Assembly (NCBI GenBank): GCA_001599755.1
Contig: BCHX01000003.1
Coordinates: forward strand, 434,001-498,000
Reading direction: 5' to 3'
Source: Gliomastix tumulicola
Lineage: Eukaryota; Ascomycota; Sordariomycetes; Hypocreales; Bionectriaceae
DNA length: 64,000 nucleotides
The position numbers and the translations under genes are program-made. The notes below the pieces were generated by a model. The model saw nothing but the letters and a program-made list of their open reading frames with translations. It made no database searches and was not told where the DNA came from. Of the stretch, positions 9,712 through 20,857 are shown piece by piece (position 1 is the first letter of the stretch; every line of letters begins with the position of its first letter).

Positions 9712-10627
9712 CTACTCGATTCGAGGTGGTGTCTTGGACGAGAAGGGACTGGCGCTTCTCCTGCAAAAGACTTGTCAGTTCCCGTCATCAACCAGAGATA
9801 CTTGGGTAAGGCTGCTGATCAGGGGCAGTAGGGAAGACATACGACTGTCTGCGCTCCCCCTCCACGCAGAGATTATCAATGATCCGGAGCATCTCTTTCC
9901 GACCGCCGTTGCTATCGACCATCTTGCCGCCCATGCTCATCGAAACCTTCTCGCGTGCGTGCGCGCTAAGCAGCCTCTTAACGAGCAGGTGACGCATTAT
10001 CAGACACACGAACACCCCGCAGTCGGTACTATTTGACTGCTGGGGCGAGTCGCCGAGGCTGACGAAGCGCAGCGGACGCTCGAGGACCTCCTCCATCCGC
10101 CTCGTTGCCCTGCGCGCGTGGTCGTCGTTCATGCCCGTCAGCGAGTCGTAGTGGAATGCAACGCCGTCAAGGGCCGAGATGAGGAGGAGCGACCAGTGCG
10201 TGCCACCCTCGGCCTCGTTGAGCCTCTCGTTGTTATTGATCGGGAGGAAGATATGCGACGCCTTGCCGACGTTGGGCATGGCGGCTCGCTCCTTGACGTG
10301 GAGGAGGATCATCGTCAGGCTGGGGCGCAAGAGCGTGATGCGGGCCTGGGGGTAGCGAACGAGGATCTCGCGCTCGAGATACTCCTCCCAGAAGGCGATG
10401 TTGTTGTCGGTAAGCCAGTCGCACTCGAGACATCTTATATCCTCGGACGTGAGCGTGACGTCGTAGTACTTGAGCCACGGCCTCTCCTTGCCGCGACGGA
10501 GCTGTGAAAAGCGTCCCTTCATGTCAGTTTTCGACTCTGGATCAGTCGCGCAGGGGATGGTTTGTTTGGCGGAACGGGGGGGACTTACACCCCGGACGTG
10601 CCGTCCGACTCGTCGTCCGAGCTCCAT
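9712..10627 (-). CDS. NEDD8/SUMO-type C48 cysteine protease
   Basis: Three exons (10627-10589, 10534-9843, 9760-9712) give 259 aa. The catalytic residues of the Ulp1/SENP8 (C48) fold are all present: His126 in EGGTHWSLLLIS, Asp143 in FHYDSLTG, oxyanion Gln179 and nucleophile Cys185 in NSTDCGVFVC. The compact size and absence of a long regulatory N-terminus fit the NEDD8-specific (Nep1/DEN1) branch better than Ulp1. Expected role: removing NEDD8 (or SUMO) from conjugates, cytosol/nucleus. The first intron (GTAAGT...CCAGAG, 54 nt) is a multiple of three and its retention keeps frame. The second (GTATGT...TTTTGCAG, 82 nt) has excellent signals but leads to a stop 16 codons later; a weaker distal acceptor would instead join the repeat tail downstream. 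Confidence 0.85.
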
Positions 10628-11792
10628 TGTCCTTCGCTTTATTTTTTCTTCTGGTAAAGTGTTTGATTCCTGAGCGTAAGAGCTACTCGAGGAGGAAGAA
10701 GAGCTCGAGTCGCCGAAACTAGAGCGGTTCGGTGATTTGCGTATAAATGGTAGACCGAAGCGGCTAATGAAACTTGGTGGTTAGAAGACCGGGGAGATTG
10801 CAGGAGGGCGGGAAAAAGAGAAGTGTAGAGGCTGACGAAGCAGGGATGGAAAAGGAAAGAGAGATTGGATGAGGAGGGAGAAAGAGGGGAGAGAATTTAA
10901 GAGAGGAAGGAAGGAGCGTGATCGCACTTCACCTGCATGAAGAGGCAGCCGGGAAATGCAAGGCAGTCACGTCCGGATTAGGGTGACAGGAGGAGAGGGA
11001 GAGGTGAGACTGAGGTGTAAGTGAGGCGAATGGCAGCTGGGAGAAGGAATTGAATCGCCCGGCAATGACGAAAGTGGGCTATTCAGGGACGTTCTCCGTG
11101 CTGTGGTTTTTTTCGCTTCCCACTGAACTTTCAGAGTTTGCAGGGTCGTTAGGCCCGTTGTGATTGCTCTTGGGGAGAGACTAACCTTAACAAAAGCGGG
11201 GTTCGTCAATGCTGAGAGTACGGAGTAATATTACCACACACCAGTTGAGAGTGGGAATAAGGATTGGTGACGGCCAGATGGAAAGTCTTGCGTGAGGTGG
11301 ATATAAATGGTGACTGAACAGGGCACCAGGAGGGCAATGGCACACGGCGAGGCAACAATGGAATGAATGTTCTGTTATGCGAGGGGGGTTTGTCTTTGTG
11401 TGGGTAGTGGAACGGACAACTCGTCCCGCCTCGAGGCGAAGATGTTCAGAAGACAAGGCGACGGGACGATTCAATGTCGGAAGAATGGCGCGACTTTGTT
11501 TGGAGCGGACGGACGCGCCAGAACTCTGCGGGAGAGAAAGTTTTGTGACTGGGACAGGCACACGACTCGTGACGGAAAATGCCATTCCAGCAATTCCATG
11601 CCCGCTGTGTCACCACTTTACACAGCCCCCGGACTCTCGGCGTGATCCGTTGGTCCACTGGATCAGGAATCGGCGGATGGGCGTGGGCGCACCAGCCAAA
11701 CTGGCTGCGTCTTTGACACAGCCAGTGCTCAGCCCAGCAGCTGCCCGCAAAAAGAGTCCAGATCAGGTCGGGTTCCGGATTTAGCGGGTACT

Positions 11793-11830
11793 GCCCGCTG
11801 AAGCCCACTGAAGCCCACTGAAGCCCGCTG
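11793..11830. repeat. 10-bp tandem repeat (CTGAAGCCCR)
   Basis: Three to four near-perfect consecutive copies of a decamer reading CTGAAGCCCA or CTGAAGCCCG, bounded by GCCCGCTG on both sides. It lies inside the long intergenic stretch upstream of the C48 protease. No coding or regulatory meaning could be read from it. Confidence 0.8.
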
Positions 11831-12730
11831 TCCCCTCCACTGAACCGAACGTGTAAGTGCATGTCAATGGACAACGCATCTCACTTTTCTGCCACGCTCC
11901 ATCCTCCGCGCCGAATGTAGACAAAGAAAGTAATCAATCATTCAATCACTTGATTGACGTGAATGACCGACCCAAGCGACAATAGTACTGCAATGAATGC
12001 GCTCACAATAGACTTACCTGTTTAACGACGATGAGAAGAGGCCCCTACTAGGGGAAACCTCAGGCCCTAGTGAGGCCATGCTCACTGTCCTCTGGCGGTC
12101 TCCTGTTTCTGAGGTGCAGACGGGGGAAATATCAGGCGGCGGTGAATATTTGCCCACGGAGCAAAAAGCGATGTTTTCTGTAGAGGATAGTCGGTACAAC
12201 TTCTCGTGGTTTGAGAATGGCTGGCGACAAGTGGGCGCAGGCTGTACAATTCGATGGGCTTTCGTATATGGCGATAGCAGTGAACCTGAATGAATGGTAG
12301 GTAGATGGGCAGGGAAGAAGGATGAGGAGGCTGGAACAGCCCTACGAACAGAGGCGACAGGATCACGACTACTTGAACCCGAATCACAGTCACAGCCCAC
12401 CGCCTCTGGACATCGTGCTCTAACAAGTGGCCAGATGTCAGTCACCAACTTCCGCGATGGGTGAGTGCGTCGCGTGTTAAGGCCAGCCAAGAAACAGCGT
12501 TACGTACGTCAGTGCCCCGGAATGCGACGTCGGGAATCAGATGGGGGTGGGCGGCCGCGAGGGCGAACGGAACAGACGACGGTGATCAATATTCATTAAC
12601 CGTCACTCGTCCACCCAACAGGCATACGTCACTCCGCAGGGGCTGGGGCACCCGGAATCCTCGTCCTCCTCACCACCCGATTGCCCTAACTCGCAGGCGC
12701 CTTGGCTTGTTGCTTAGCCTGCACTTCACC

Positions 12731-12746
12731 CTGCCTGCCTGCCTGC
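12731..12746. repeat. (CTGC)n microsatellite
   Basis: Four consecutive CTGC tetranucleotides in an intergenic, pyrimidine-rich context. Short simple repeat. Confidence 0.8.
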
Positions 12747-13251
12747 CCCGCCAAATGTCTCTTCACTCTGCGTGTCGTTGCCTACTGAGCCACCAAGGTC
12801 CATCCTACCAAGGCGCTGCTTGGGGGAACGAACACCCTCGCGGGTTGAATGTGGGATGTGTGGCTCCGGAAGCTTGCCCCACGCCCCAAGTCATGGGATC
12901 AGCATCATGATGCACGGAACGGCTGGGACTCAGTCATTGCCCATCCTCGTACTGAGCGTCTATTAGTAGTATACCTAGCATCGTGTCATACAATCTCGAT
13001 CAAGATCGACTGAAATCACTCAATCATTCCAGATGAACACCGCAACAACTAGATGCCCGATACATACCCACACTCCCACCGCATTCAGTTCTAGTTATTT
13101 GTTGTATTACATTGTCGTGAAAAAAGAGCAGAAGGCCAAGATTGGCAAAGAGTGAAGGCGGCCCGAGGGAGGGCATTCTTGGTTTACTGAATTGGCGTAG
13201 GCCATTCACACTGCCCAAGATAGTCGTACCCGAGCCTAAGGTTGTGTAACA

Positions 13252-16200
13252 CTAGTTGCTCGCTGCCGTCTTGCTGCTCATGATTTGCTGGCTGAGTCGC
13301 TCCAAATTGTTGATAGCTTCATCGTAAAGGAGCTGTCGTTTGGCTGCAAACTCCTGAAGCTCGTTGATGGCCACCTTCTGATCTTTCGTCTTGATAGCCA
13401 ACGTCCGCCTGGATTCATTTAAGTACCTCTCAAACCGCTTGAGATCATCTTTTCCCGCTTCCTTGGAATGTATGCGGCGTTCTTCGTTGGCTTTCTCCAT
13501 GATGCGGTCGATACTCTTAGACATGCCACTTTGGTATCTGCGGTTGATATCTTCAAACACATCTGTGGCGCCCTCAAGGTGATCCAATAAAACCTATGCA
13601 GGCCAATTAGCGTTGGTTCTCAATCTTGAGGATAAATTCTCACCTTAACTACCCCATGCAACGCCTCTGAGAGGGCGGATGGTGGTGTTGTCCCCGAGGC
13701 TGCGATGTTAAAATGCTTGGTATTTTCATGGCCACTTGCTAAGGCTTTCGTCGAGATTTCCGGGCGTGGATCGCGATGAGAAGCTCGACAGGCAGATGTG
13801 CCTCCTTCTTGTTCCTTCTTAATGCCAGCTTTAAGAGGTGATCGCTCTAAGTCGCTTGGGCTTTGAGAGACTTGGAGCGAAGCAGCAAACAGGCGTCCTT
13901 CAGGAGGGCGCTGTCCTAATTTAGGGCTGTGCTCTACATCTAGCTCGAGGAGCATCGAAGAGTCCACTCCTTGCCTGATGGGACTCCCGTTGTCGCTCAC
14001 AGTGAACGTGCGTCGACCGGTGGACCTTGGTGTCTTTTGATACCTGGAGTTGGCGAGGCAATGCCTAGGCGGGCGGGAGCTCTCGGGATGCGAGCTCTGT
14101 TTGTTGGAGACGTTGGATTCAACACTGTATGAGTTGTGTCAGTGGTAAACGACATTAGACAAGAGCCTGGGGCACTGACCTCAACGGAAGGACCGGGGTG
14201 ACAGGCTGCGAGTTCGAGCTGGGCTCTGATGCATCCCACTGCCAACTAACCTCGATGCTTTCATTACGGAGCTCTGGACTTTCATTTTCCTGTGAGTTTG
14301 GTATGGTGCTCCGCAAACTCATGTCCGCCTCCGCGTGGGATTTCTCCTCCCTTGGCATCACTCGGTCCTCTCTTGGAAGGGGCTGCTTGGTCCTCGAAGA
14401 CATTGGTTCCTCTCTGGAAGACTTGATGGCTGAAGCTTGATTCTTCGAGCGGGCGACGGAACGATTGATGGCGGTAGGTGTCTCGGTTTGGACAGCGGAT
14501 GTGCTAACGATCGACTTCTGAACCTCGCTCGCCACTTCCGCCTCCTCGCTGCTGATAACTGATTTCTTCTGGGATCTATTTGCGGAATCGGTTCGAAGAT
14601 TCAGAGCCTCACAAGCCTTGACGTCGTTTCCTTGATCAGCGTCAGGAAATCTCCTTCTTTTGATGTTTGCGGTCTCATCGTGAGCATTATCGTCGGACCG
14701 AGCTGTCGTTTGATCAATGACGGGGACGGCTTTCGGGCTTTCATGTTTGTCCGACTTGCGTTTGAGGCGACGAGGAGAAGGAGGCGGAGGTGGGGAGAGT
14801 ACTGCAGCGGATGGCAGCGACGGCGGCGATTCTGGTACCACTTCAAGCTCATTTGAAGCTTGATCTGTCCCAGAGTGCTTGCCGAGACCGTCAGGGTCAA
14901 TGCCTGGCGTACCAGGCGGAACCAAAAGAGCCTGGGTATCAACGAGAGATAGATTTCTGTCACTCGACTTTGCCTCTTGCGCCATGGCTCTTGACGTTAC
15001 ACGTGGCACGACAACTTCTAACTCATCACTGGAGGAGGAGTCGCTTGAAATGATGAGTGTTTCGCGAGCAGGAGCAGCAGCCCTGGCCTGTCGAGTCTTG
15101 CGCCCTTGGGGCACATTCTGTCTCGCTCTAGGGCTCGGTATGAAAAGGTCTTGGGGTCGACCCCCGCGGCCAGCCACTCTTTTGGACGCTATTGTCTTGC
15201 CGGTGGGCTTTGGGCTGGAAACTGGCGAATTCTTATCTGCTGCTACCAGATCAGTGACTGCCGAGCTCTTCTTGCTTCCCACTGGCTTCCCCTTTCGATT
15301 GGCCTTGCCGGTGGTAGTAGCCTTGCTCGGTTTACTAGCCGTGGCCACCTTCTTCCTGGCATTGGACTTGCCCTTCGGCGCGGAACGCTTCGCTGCCGTC
15401 GCAGTCTTGGAAGGGGTCGCAATGTCTTCGTCAGTGACCTTTGTGCTCCTCCGAGACTCTTCTTGCTTCGTCTGGAGGCACTTGAAGGGCGATTTGGCCC
15501 GCTGCCTTCGCTTCTGACCGGGCTCTGATGGCTCTTCAGGGGCCTCGGGGGTCTCTATAACACCAGGTTTCGGCATTCGACAATGGTTCTGCGCGAAATT
15601 TGGGACAGGCTCGACTTTGCTGGTTTCGGCTGGGTCGGGTGGCGGTGAGGATATAAACTCTTCTGACGAGATGCCCAATGAGGCCCGACGGTCTGATGCA
15701 GAAAGCCCATGTTGCATCCTTTCGAAGCTGTCTGCGATCTCGTCAAGAGTGTCAGATCGGCGCAAACCCCCCGAGATAGTTGCACCGCGGAGCCCATCTG
15801 GTTCAATTTGTGTCAGGACCACGCCGAAGTCGCCACGAGGTGTAGCGGTGAGATCATCATCGATATGTGATGTTGCCTCGCCTGGTGTGGACAGAAAATC
15901 CCAATTGATGTCAGTGTGGTTGCCGTAAGGGGAACTACGACGACCTGTTGAAGCGGTCCCCGATAGATCCGCGCGCCGTTCCGTTTGGAACTCATCGTGT
16001 CCGGCGGGTAGATGGCCGCTGTCAAGGATCGGCAAGGTATCGGGTAACTTTCCTGTGCCTGACTTAGGGCTGGATGAGTTAAATAGTGACTCCGACTCAA
16101 AATCCCAAATGTCACTGGGTGTGAGGTCATTCACTGGCGGGCTGTGATGCAAATTGCTCTCTCTGTTGCCCATTGTCAAACTGTCCCCAAACTCAATCAG

Positions 16201-16425
16201 GGCCTCGTCATCGAGTTCTTGTGTGTAATCGACGCTAGATTGGCTGAGTACAGGCTGTACGCTGCCCTGGGGTGCATCGTTGACCTTCTTGGATGCATCC
16301 AATGCATGATTGAATATATTTGTCTCGGGAGCTTGGAAGTGACGGCTCGTCGGTGTGGTATCCAGTTGACCGAAGGGTGTTGTCTGCCTCTGGTGCGCCC
16401 GCTGGCTGGTCCTTCTTTGAGGCAT
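13252..16425 (-). CDS. Large disordered nuclear-type protein with C-terminal coiled coil, unknown
   Basis: Three exons (16425-14180, 14124-13644, 13593-13252) with clean GT-AG introns of 55 and 50 nt give 1022 aa. I do not recognise the family. Most of the chain is low-complexity and rich in Ser, Pro, Lys and acidic residues. It holds several basic patches (KRSAPKGKSNARKK, GQKRRQRAKSP, RRLKRKSDKHES) that look like nuclear localisation signals, an RGGRPQ AT-hook-like stretch, and an acidic serine cluster (IISSDSSSSDELEVV). Many SP/TP sites suggest CDK-type phosphorylation. Only the last 115 residues look folded: a long helical, charged segment (DVFEDINRRYQSGMSKSIDR to LLYDEAINNLERL) predicted as coiled coil. 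This layout is common in kinetochore, meiotic-axis and DNA-repair scaffold proteins, but that is inference only. Confidence 0.75.
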
Positions 16426-17604
16426 CTTGTGGGCGCTTCAATTGAAGTGAGAAAGTGTCATATGAGTTCGATTAGGACATGAGAGAAATAAAAAAGTGTA
16501 CTTAGGCTGTGAAATGTGATGTATCGTCGACGGGAATACAGTGTTTGCAGCCAAGCCACGACGAGGGATTGGCGAAGAGGTGGGAAAAGGGAGATTGCGA
16601 GGTGGGCGAAGCGAAAGAATGGGCGAGAAGAGAAATCAAAAGAAACAGGGAGAAGAGGGAGAGGCGAGACAGGAAAGAAGCAATGGGGTGACATGTTGTC
16701 TTTTCCACTGGCAACGGAGGAAGGTGCGACTGGAGGCTACTGCCTGCACCTGCCTCTCGACCAGCGTACCTTCCCCCGGAGCCACCAAAAACATCCCCAA
16801 TGGGCTTCGTGCCTTCTAGCAAAGCTCGTCAATATAGCCGGCCATTCGAGATGTACCTATGATCCTTGAAAGTGACAGCCAGCCTCTCACAATGTTGGAG
16901 GTTGAGAGTGGAGAGTCGTCACCACCGACCCTGGGTGGTCGCTGTCGGATGTCGCACTACTAACACGCCCGTCGCAACTTTGCAAGCTGGAGAAGACAGC
17001 GAGCAGCGCCGTATCGACTCCGCAGCGCATGATTGACGAGGCTTCCGGGAGCTGGACGATCCGCCAAACGAGCAAACGAAAAGGGCTTCGCTATTAGCTA
17101 ACTTCCTTTGTGCTATGCTGCCTTATTAGCTGGTGACTAGACTCCCTTCCACACTGGGTCACCAGAGGACGATATGTTTCGGGCGTATGGTATGCATGGC
17201 ATTCTCACTTTGATGGTGCATGAACTATCGGCACCCTCGAAATGCTCCGTCGCCGACTCCATGTTAGCATCAGTCTTTGCATCGAGCCAAGGCCATACCT
17301 TCTGTCACGTCGATAAAATTCGAATTCCCATTTGTCAGGGAACAGTCACTGCTCCGCCAAAAGTCCGCATCATGCACGATTTCGATGGCTGGATCCGTGC
17401 ATAAGTCCGATGGCCCGTCGAAACCCCAATAAAGGCCGCCGACGACCCGACCAAGGCTGCCCAGAGTACTCATCTGCTAATTCGTCATCGGCCAGGCGCC
17501 TTGGGTTCTGTTGTTTCTCGCTGTCGTCTCGTGGAAGTCAGGCTATCACCAGCACCATCTCACTCTCAGACTGTAACCAACCTTGCCACTCCCACTTGGA
17601 CAAG
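16426..17604. other. Divergent intergenic region
   Basis: About 1.18 kb between divergent start codons of the 1022-aa protein gene (minus) and the GGCT-like gene (plus). The first 250 bases are strongly purine-rich on the plus strand (AGAGAAATCAAAAGAAACAGG), matching a pyrimidine-rich leader for the minus-strand gene. The GGCT-like reading frame is open back to 17332, so part of this could be coding N-terminus. No other feature seen. Confidence 0.45.
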
Positions 17605-18702
17605 ATGGCCGTCGCTACTAGCACCGACGCTAATCCCAACGATTCAGCGGCAGTTTTGCAACGGCGGCCAAACTCAAAACGCCAAGCCAGGATGGCACCG
17701 TCAAAACTGTCACCAGCTGAGCCGGATGCCTCTACACCTGCCTCTGAGGACGAAGCATCGACAGTGCTGTACCTCGCCTATGGCTCCAACCTTTGTGCCG
17801 AGACCTTTCGCGGCAAGAGAGGCATCAAACCACTGTCCCACGTCAACGTCTACGTCCCTCAACTGGAGTTCAATCTCAGGCTCCCTGGAGTCCCGTACCT
17901 GGAGCCATGCTTCGCCAACGTCCACTTCCGCGAGCCACACACAACCGTGTCGGGCGAGTCAGATCTCAGCCCTGTCGATCCATCGAGGTACTCAGATGAA
18001 CAATGGGACGGAGGGCTGATGGGCGTTGTGTACGAAGTCACTCAGGAGGACTACCGGCAGATCATCCGCACCGAAGGTGGAGGCTCCGGCTACAAAGAGA
18101 TCAAAGTCTCTTGCATACCACTCCAACCCGACTCATCCTCCAAACCCGCGAAGCCCATCTTTGCTAGGACTTTGTATGCTGCCCCTGATCCTCCGCTCGA
18201 CGCACCGAATCCTACGCCTCGAAAAGAGCCCTGGTGGAAGCGGATGTTCGGTGGCCGTGGCCAATACCGCCCGGACCCAGATCGTGCCCAGGCCAGCGCG
18301 CGGTATCTGAAGCTCATCACCGACGGGGCGCGCGAGCACCAGCTTCCGGCAGTCTACCAGAGGTACTTGGCCTCTCTGCAGCCATATACCGTAACCACGC
18401 TGCGGCAGCAGGTCGGCAGAGCAGCAACTGCCATCATAGCCGGCCCGATCCTGATCAGCATGATGACCATCGCTAAGCGACTTGCTGACGAGGACGGCAA
18501 ATACCCAAAGCCCGTGGCTCGGGCAATGACGGCGGTATTTAACATCATATGGGCCGTGTATGATCATGTCACAAAGCCCCTGTTTGGCGATGGCGAGAGG
18601 ACAGAGAGCGGGAAGGGAAGCATGCGGCCGGTCCGAGGGCCATCGCTGATGGCTCAGCCTGAGATCATGACCGAAGAGAAGCTGGAGTTATTGGGAGAGT
18701 GA
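17605..18702 (+). CDS. Gamma-glutamylcyclotransferase-like protein
   Basis: 365 aa from the ATG at 17605 (context CAAGATGG). The fold signature is near residues 52-60: TVLYLAYGSNL, the YGSN dinucleotide-like loop that binds the gamma-glutamyl group in GGCT enzymes. It is followed by ARG-type strand segments (LSHVNVYVPQLEFNLRLPGVPY) and GLMGVVYEVTQEDYRQI, which contains the glutamate-bearing region. A weak membrane-like stretch lies in the C-terminal half (TAIIAGPILISMM). Fungal proteins of this kind include GliK of the gliotoxin cluster and stand-alone housekeeping members. Here there is no sulfur-metabolite cluster around it, so a general glutathione or gamma-glutamyl peptide role is more likely. 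The frame is open to an upstream ATG, but the extension is low quality. Confidence 0.75.
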   Translation: MAVATSTDANPNDSAAVLQRRPNSKRQARMAPSKLSPAEPDASTPASEDEASTVLYLAYGSNLCAETFRGKRGIKPLSHVNVYVPQLEFNLRLPGVPYLEPCFANVHFREPHTTVSGESDLSPVDPSRYSDEQWDGGLMGVVYEVTQEDYRQIIRTEGGGSGYKEIKVSCIPLQPDSSSKPAKPIFARTLYAAPDPPLDAPNPTPRKEPWWKRMFGGRGQYRPDPDRAQASARYLKLITDGAREHQLPAVYQRYLASLQPYTVTTLRQQVGRAATAIIAGPILISMMTIAKRLADEDGKYPKPVARAMTAVFNIIWAVYDHVTKPLFGDGERTESGKGSMRPVRGPSLMAQPEIMTEEKLELLGE

Positions 18703-19450
18703 CGGCCCACGACAGCCGACCGGAGAAGCGTGTTGTTTCTCACCCCTCGTGTACTATAAGAAAGTCGTGATTCACCAGCGAGGTGAATTCGGCCTTCCTA
18801 GACATGTTAGTCAATACTAAAGCATGTGAGCCTCGTCTTCGATGCGGACAGATCCCTTGGAACTCGGCTGAGCAGAGGCGAACGAGGCTCGGACAAGGAT
18901 GAGGTGATGCACTGGCGTTCTAGAATTTCGAGGCAGTGCCCTGAAATTAACAGGGATGCAACTTCTTGGCTAAGAACACAGCAGACAGAGACATGTGAAA
19001 TGCCATCCCGCGATCCAGATCGTGGGTGAAAAAAACATCCCATAATAATTAATTATCGATCGATCCCAAAGGTGCGTAGCATGTGACACTCCTCGGTTTG
19101 GGTCGGAGGTGCCGAGCCAAGGACCAAGGGAAAAAAAAACGGGGGACCTTCCAGAGGACCTTCCAGAGCCTGGGCGCTGACACGCAAAGCCGAATTGTTG
19201 AGGTCGTTGCCTCTTCCGGAAGGCGGTGAGGAACCGTTGGAAATTCTGCCGCCCAAACCCAATGCGTCATTGGCGATTCACGGGCGTGTGATAGGCCTAA
19301 TTTTTGCTACAGGAACCGATGAGTGGGTGGGCTTGTGCAATGGCAAGCCGCCCCTCCTCAACAGTCGTCACTGCTGCCCTCTCGTGTCTCTCGTTAAATA
19401 GGTCCAGGCCCATTGCTGCTTGCGCCCCATCCTCCTCCATCCCATTCTTC
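18703..19450. other. Intergenic, glycerol-3-phosphate dehydrogenase promoter
   Basis: About 750 bases between the GGCT-like gene and the first in-frame ATG ahead of the glycerol-3-phosphate dehydrogenase gene. It holds a perfect tandem duplication of a 12-mer (19145-19168) and a run of nine A just before it. The start-proximal part is pyrimidine-rich. No gene seen. Confidence 0.45.
19145..19168. repeat. 12-bp perfect tandem duplication
   Basis: GACCTTCCAGAG occurs twice head to tail, about 390 bases upstream of the glycerol-3-phosphate dehydrogenase start codon. It may be a duplicated regulatory site or simple slippage; no known factor site was recognised. Confidence 0.85.
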
Positions 19451-19537
19451 ATGTTGAGAACCCTCATCCCGCGCCGCCCACGATCCCTATTCACCATCGT
19501 CTCGAGGTCATTTACATCGACAACCAGACCAGCCAAC

Positions 19538-20857
19538 ATGACTAGCGCAACGCTGCTCGGGGGCTACGAGAAGAAGCACAAGGTGACCGTCGTGGGGTCT
19601 GGTAACTGGTAACTGCAATCACCGCTCCCCCGTGTCTGCCACATCGTCACTAACGACCTACCTAGGGGCTCGACCATTGCCAAGATCGTCGCCGAGAACA
19701 CTCGATCGAACAAAGATGTCTTCGAAGAGGAGGTGCAGATGTGGGTGTACGAGGAGGAGGTCGTCATCCGCAAGGACTCGAAGCACTACGACGAGACCAA
19801 CGGCGACAAGCCGCAGAAGCTGACCAGCATCATCAACACCCACCACGAGAACGTCAAGTACCTCCCCGGCATCGCGCTGCCCTCCAACATCATCGCCAAT
19901 CCCTCCCTCGTCGACGCCATCCAGGGCTCCACCATCCTCATCTTCAACCTCCCCCACCAGTTCATCCACAACGTCTGCAAGCAGATGCGAGGCCACATTG
20001 TCCCCTTTGCAAGAGGCATCTCTTGCATCAAGGGCGTCAACGTGTCTGATGACGACGTGAGCCTGTTCAGCGAGTGGATCGGCGACGGCCTGGGCATCTA
20101 CTGCGGTGCTCTGAGCGGTGCCAACATTGCGGGAGAGATTGCTAAGGAGAAGTGGTCCGAGACGACCATCGCCTATGATCCCCCTCCCATGGACAACAGC
20201 AGGGCGCCTACACCGCGCGCCACGAGCCCGAACCCCAACGCCGGTGACGCTCCTGAGCTCCAGCACAGAGATGCGCGGGGTCGGACATCCAAGACCAAGC
20301 TAACGGCCGTCCCACCCGAGTACCCTCCTCTCGACCACGAGTGCTTCCGCGCGCTCTTCCACCGACCCTACTTCCACGTGCAGATGGTGTCCGATGTTGC
20401 TGGTGTCTCGCTCGGCGGTGCGCTGAAGAACATCGTCGCTCTCGCGGCTGGCTTTGTCGACGGTCGGGGTTGGGGTGACAATGCTAAGGCGGCCATCATG
20501 CGCATCGGCCTCATGGAGATGGTCAAGTTCGGCAAGGAGTTCTTCTCGCAGACTGTGCGCACGGGAACTTTCACCGAGTCGTCGGCCGGCGTTGCTGATC
20601 TAATCACCTCTTGCTCTGGTGGTCGAAACTTCCGCTGTGCCAGGAAGGCCGTTGAGAAGGGCATCACCGTCCAGGAGGTTGAGCAGGAGGACCTCGATGG
20701 ACAGAAGCTGCAGGGTACGTCGACGGCGCACGAGGTGAACAGCTTCCTCAAGGCCCGGGGCCTAGAGGCCGATTACCCCCTCTTCACTGCTGTGAACGAC
20801 ATTCTGCTCGGCAAGCGGACTGTCGACGATATCCCCAACCTGGTGTCTGATAGTTAG
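19538..20857 (+). CDS. GPD1: Glycerol-3-phosphate dehydrogenase (NAD+)
   Basis: Two exons (19538-19608, 19666-20857) joined by a 57-nt intron give 420 aa. The intron splits the conserved Trp codon of the NAD-binding motif VTVVGSGNWGSTIAK. Further family blocks are QMWVYEEEV, NVKYLPGIALP, FNLPHQFI, FARGISCIKGV, GALSGANIAGEIA, the substrate-site segment GALKNIVALAAGFVDG with catalytic Lys, and TCSGGRNFRCARKA. It reduces dihydroxyacetone phosphate to glycerol-3-phosphate, feeding glycerol (osmolyte) and lipid synthesis. An in-frame insertion rich in Pro, Ser and Ala (around NSRAPTPRATSPNPNAG) interrupts the core at the usual fungal position. An upstream in-frame ATG at 19451 would add 29 Arg/Ser-rich residues without acidic residues, resembling a mitochondrial presequence. 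Confidence 0.94.

Larger units (their letters stand above)
10628..13251. other. 2.6-kb intergenic stretch without convincing gene
   Basis: Upstream of the C48 protease and downstream of the next minus-strand gene. Several frames of 60-160 codons are open, but none shows protein-like composition or a family motif, and they overlap in conflicting frames. The segment next to the protease is purine-rich on the plus strand (GGAGGGAGAAAGAGGGG), i.e. pyrimidine-rich on the coding strand, as in fungal promoters. A 10-bp tandem repeat (11793-11830), a CCTG microsatellite (12731-12746) and a TCAATCA-CT-TGATTGA inverted repeat near 11950 are the only structures I noticed. Confidence 0.5.

Noticed and set aside
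11187..12910. Several 100-160-codon ORFs between the C48 protease and the 1022-aa protein
   Set aside because: Composition follows the underlying sequence on both strands; no motif and no consistent joining.
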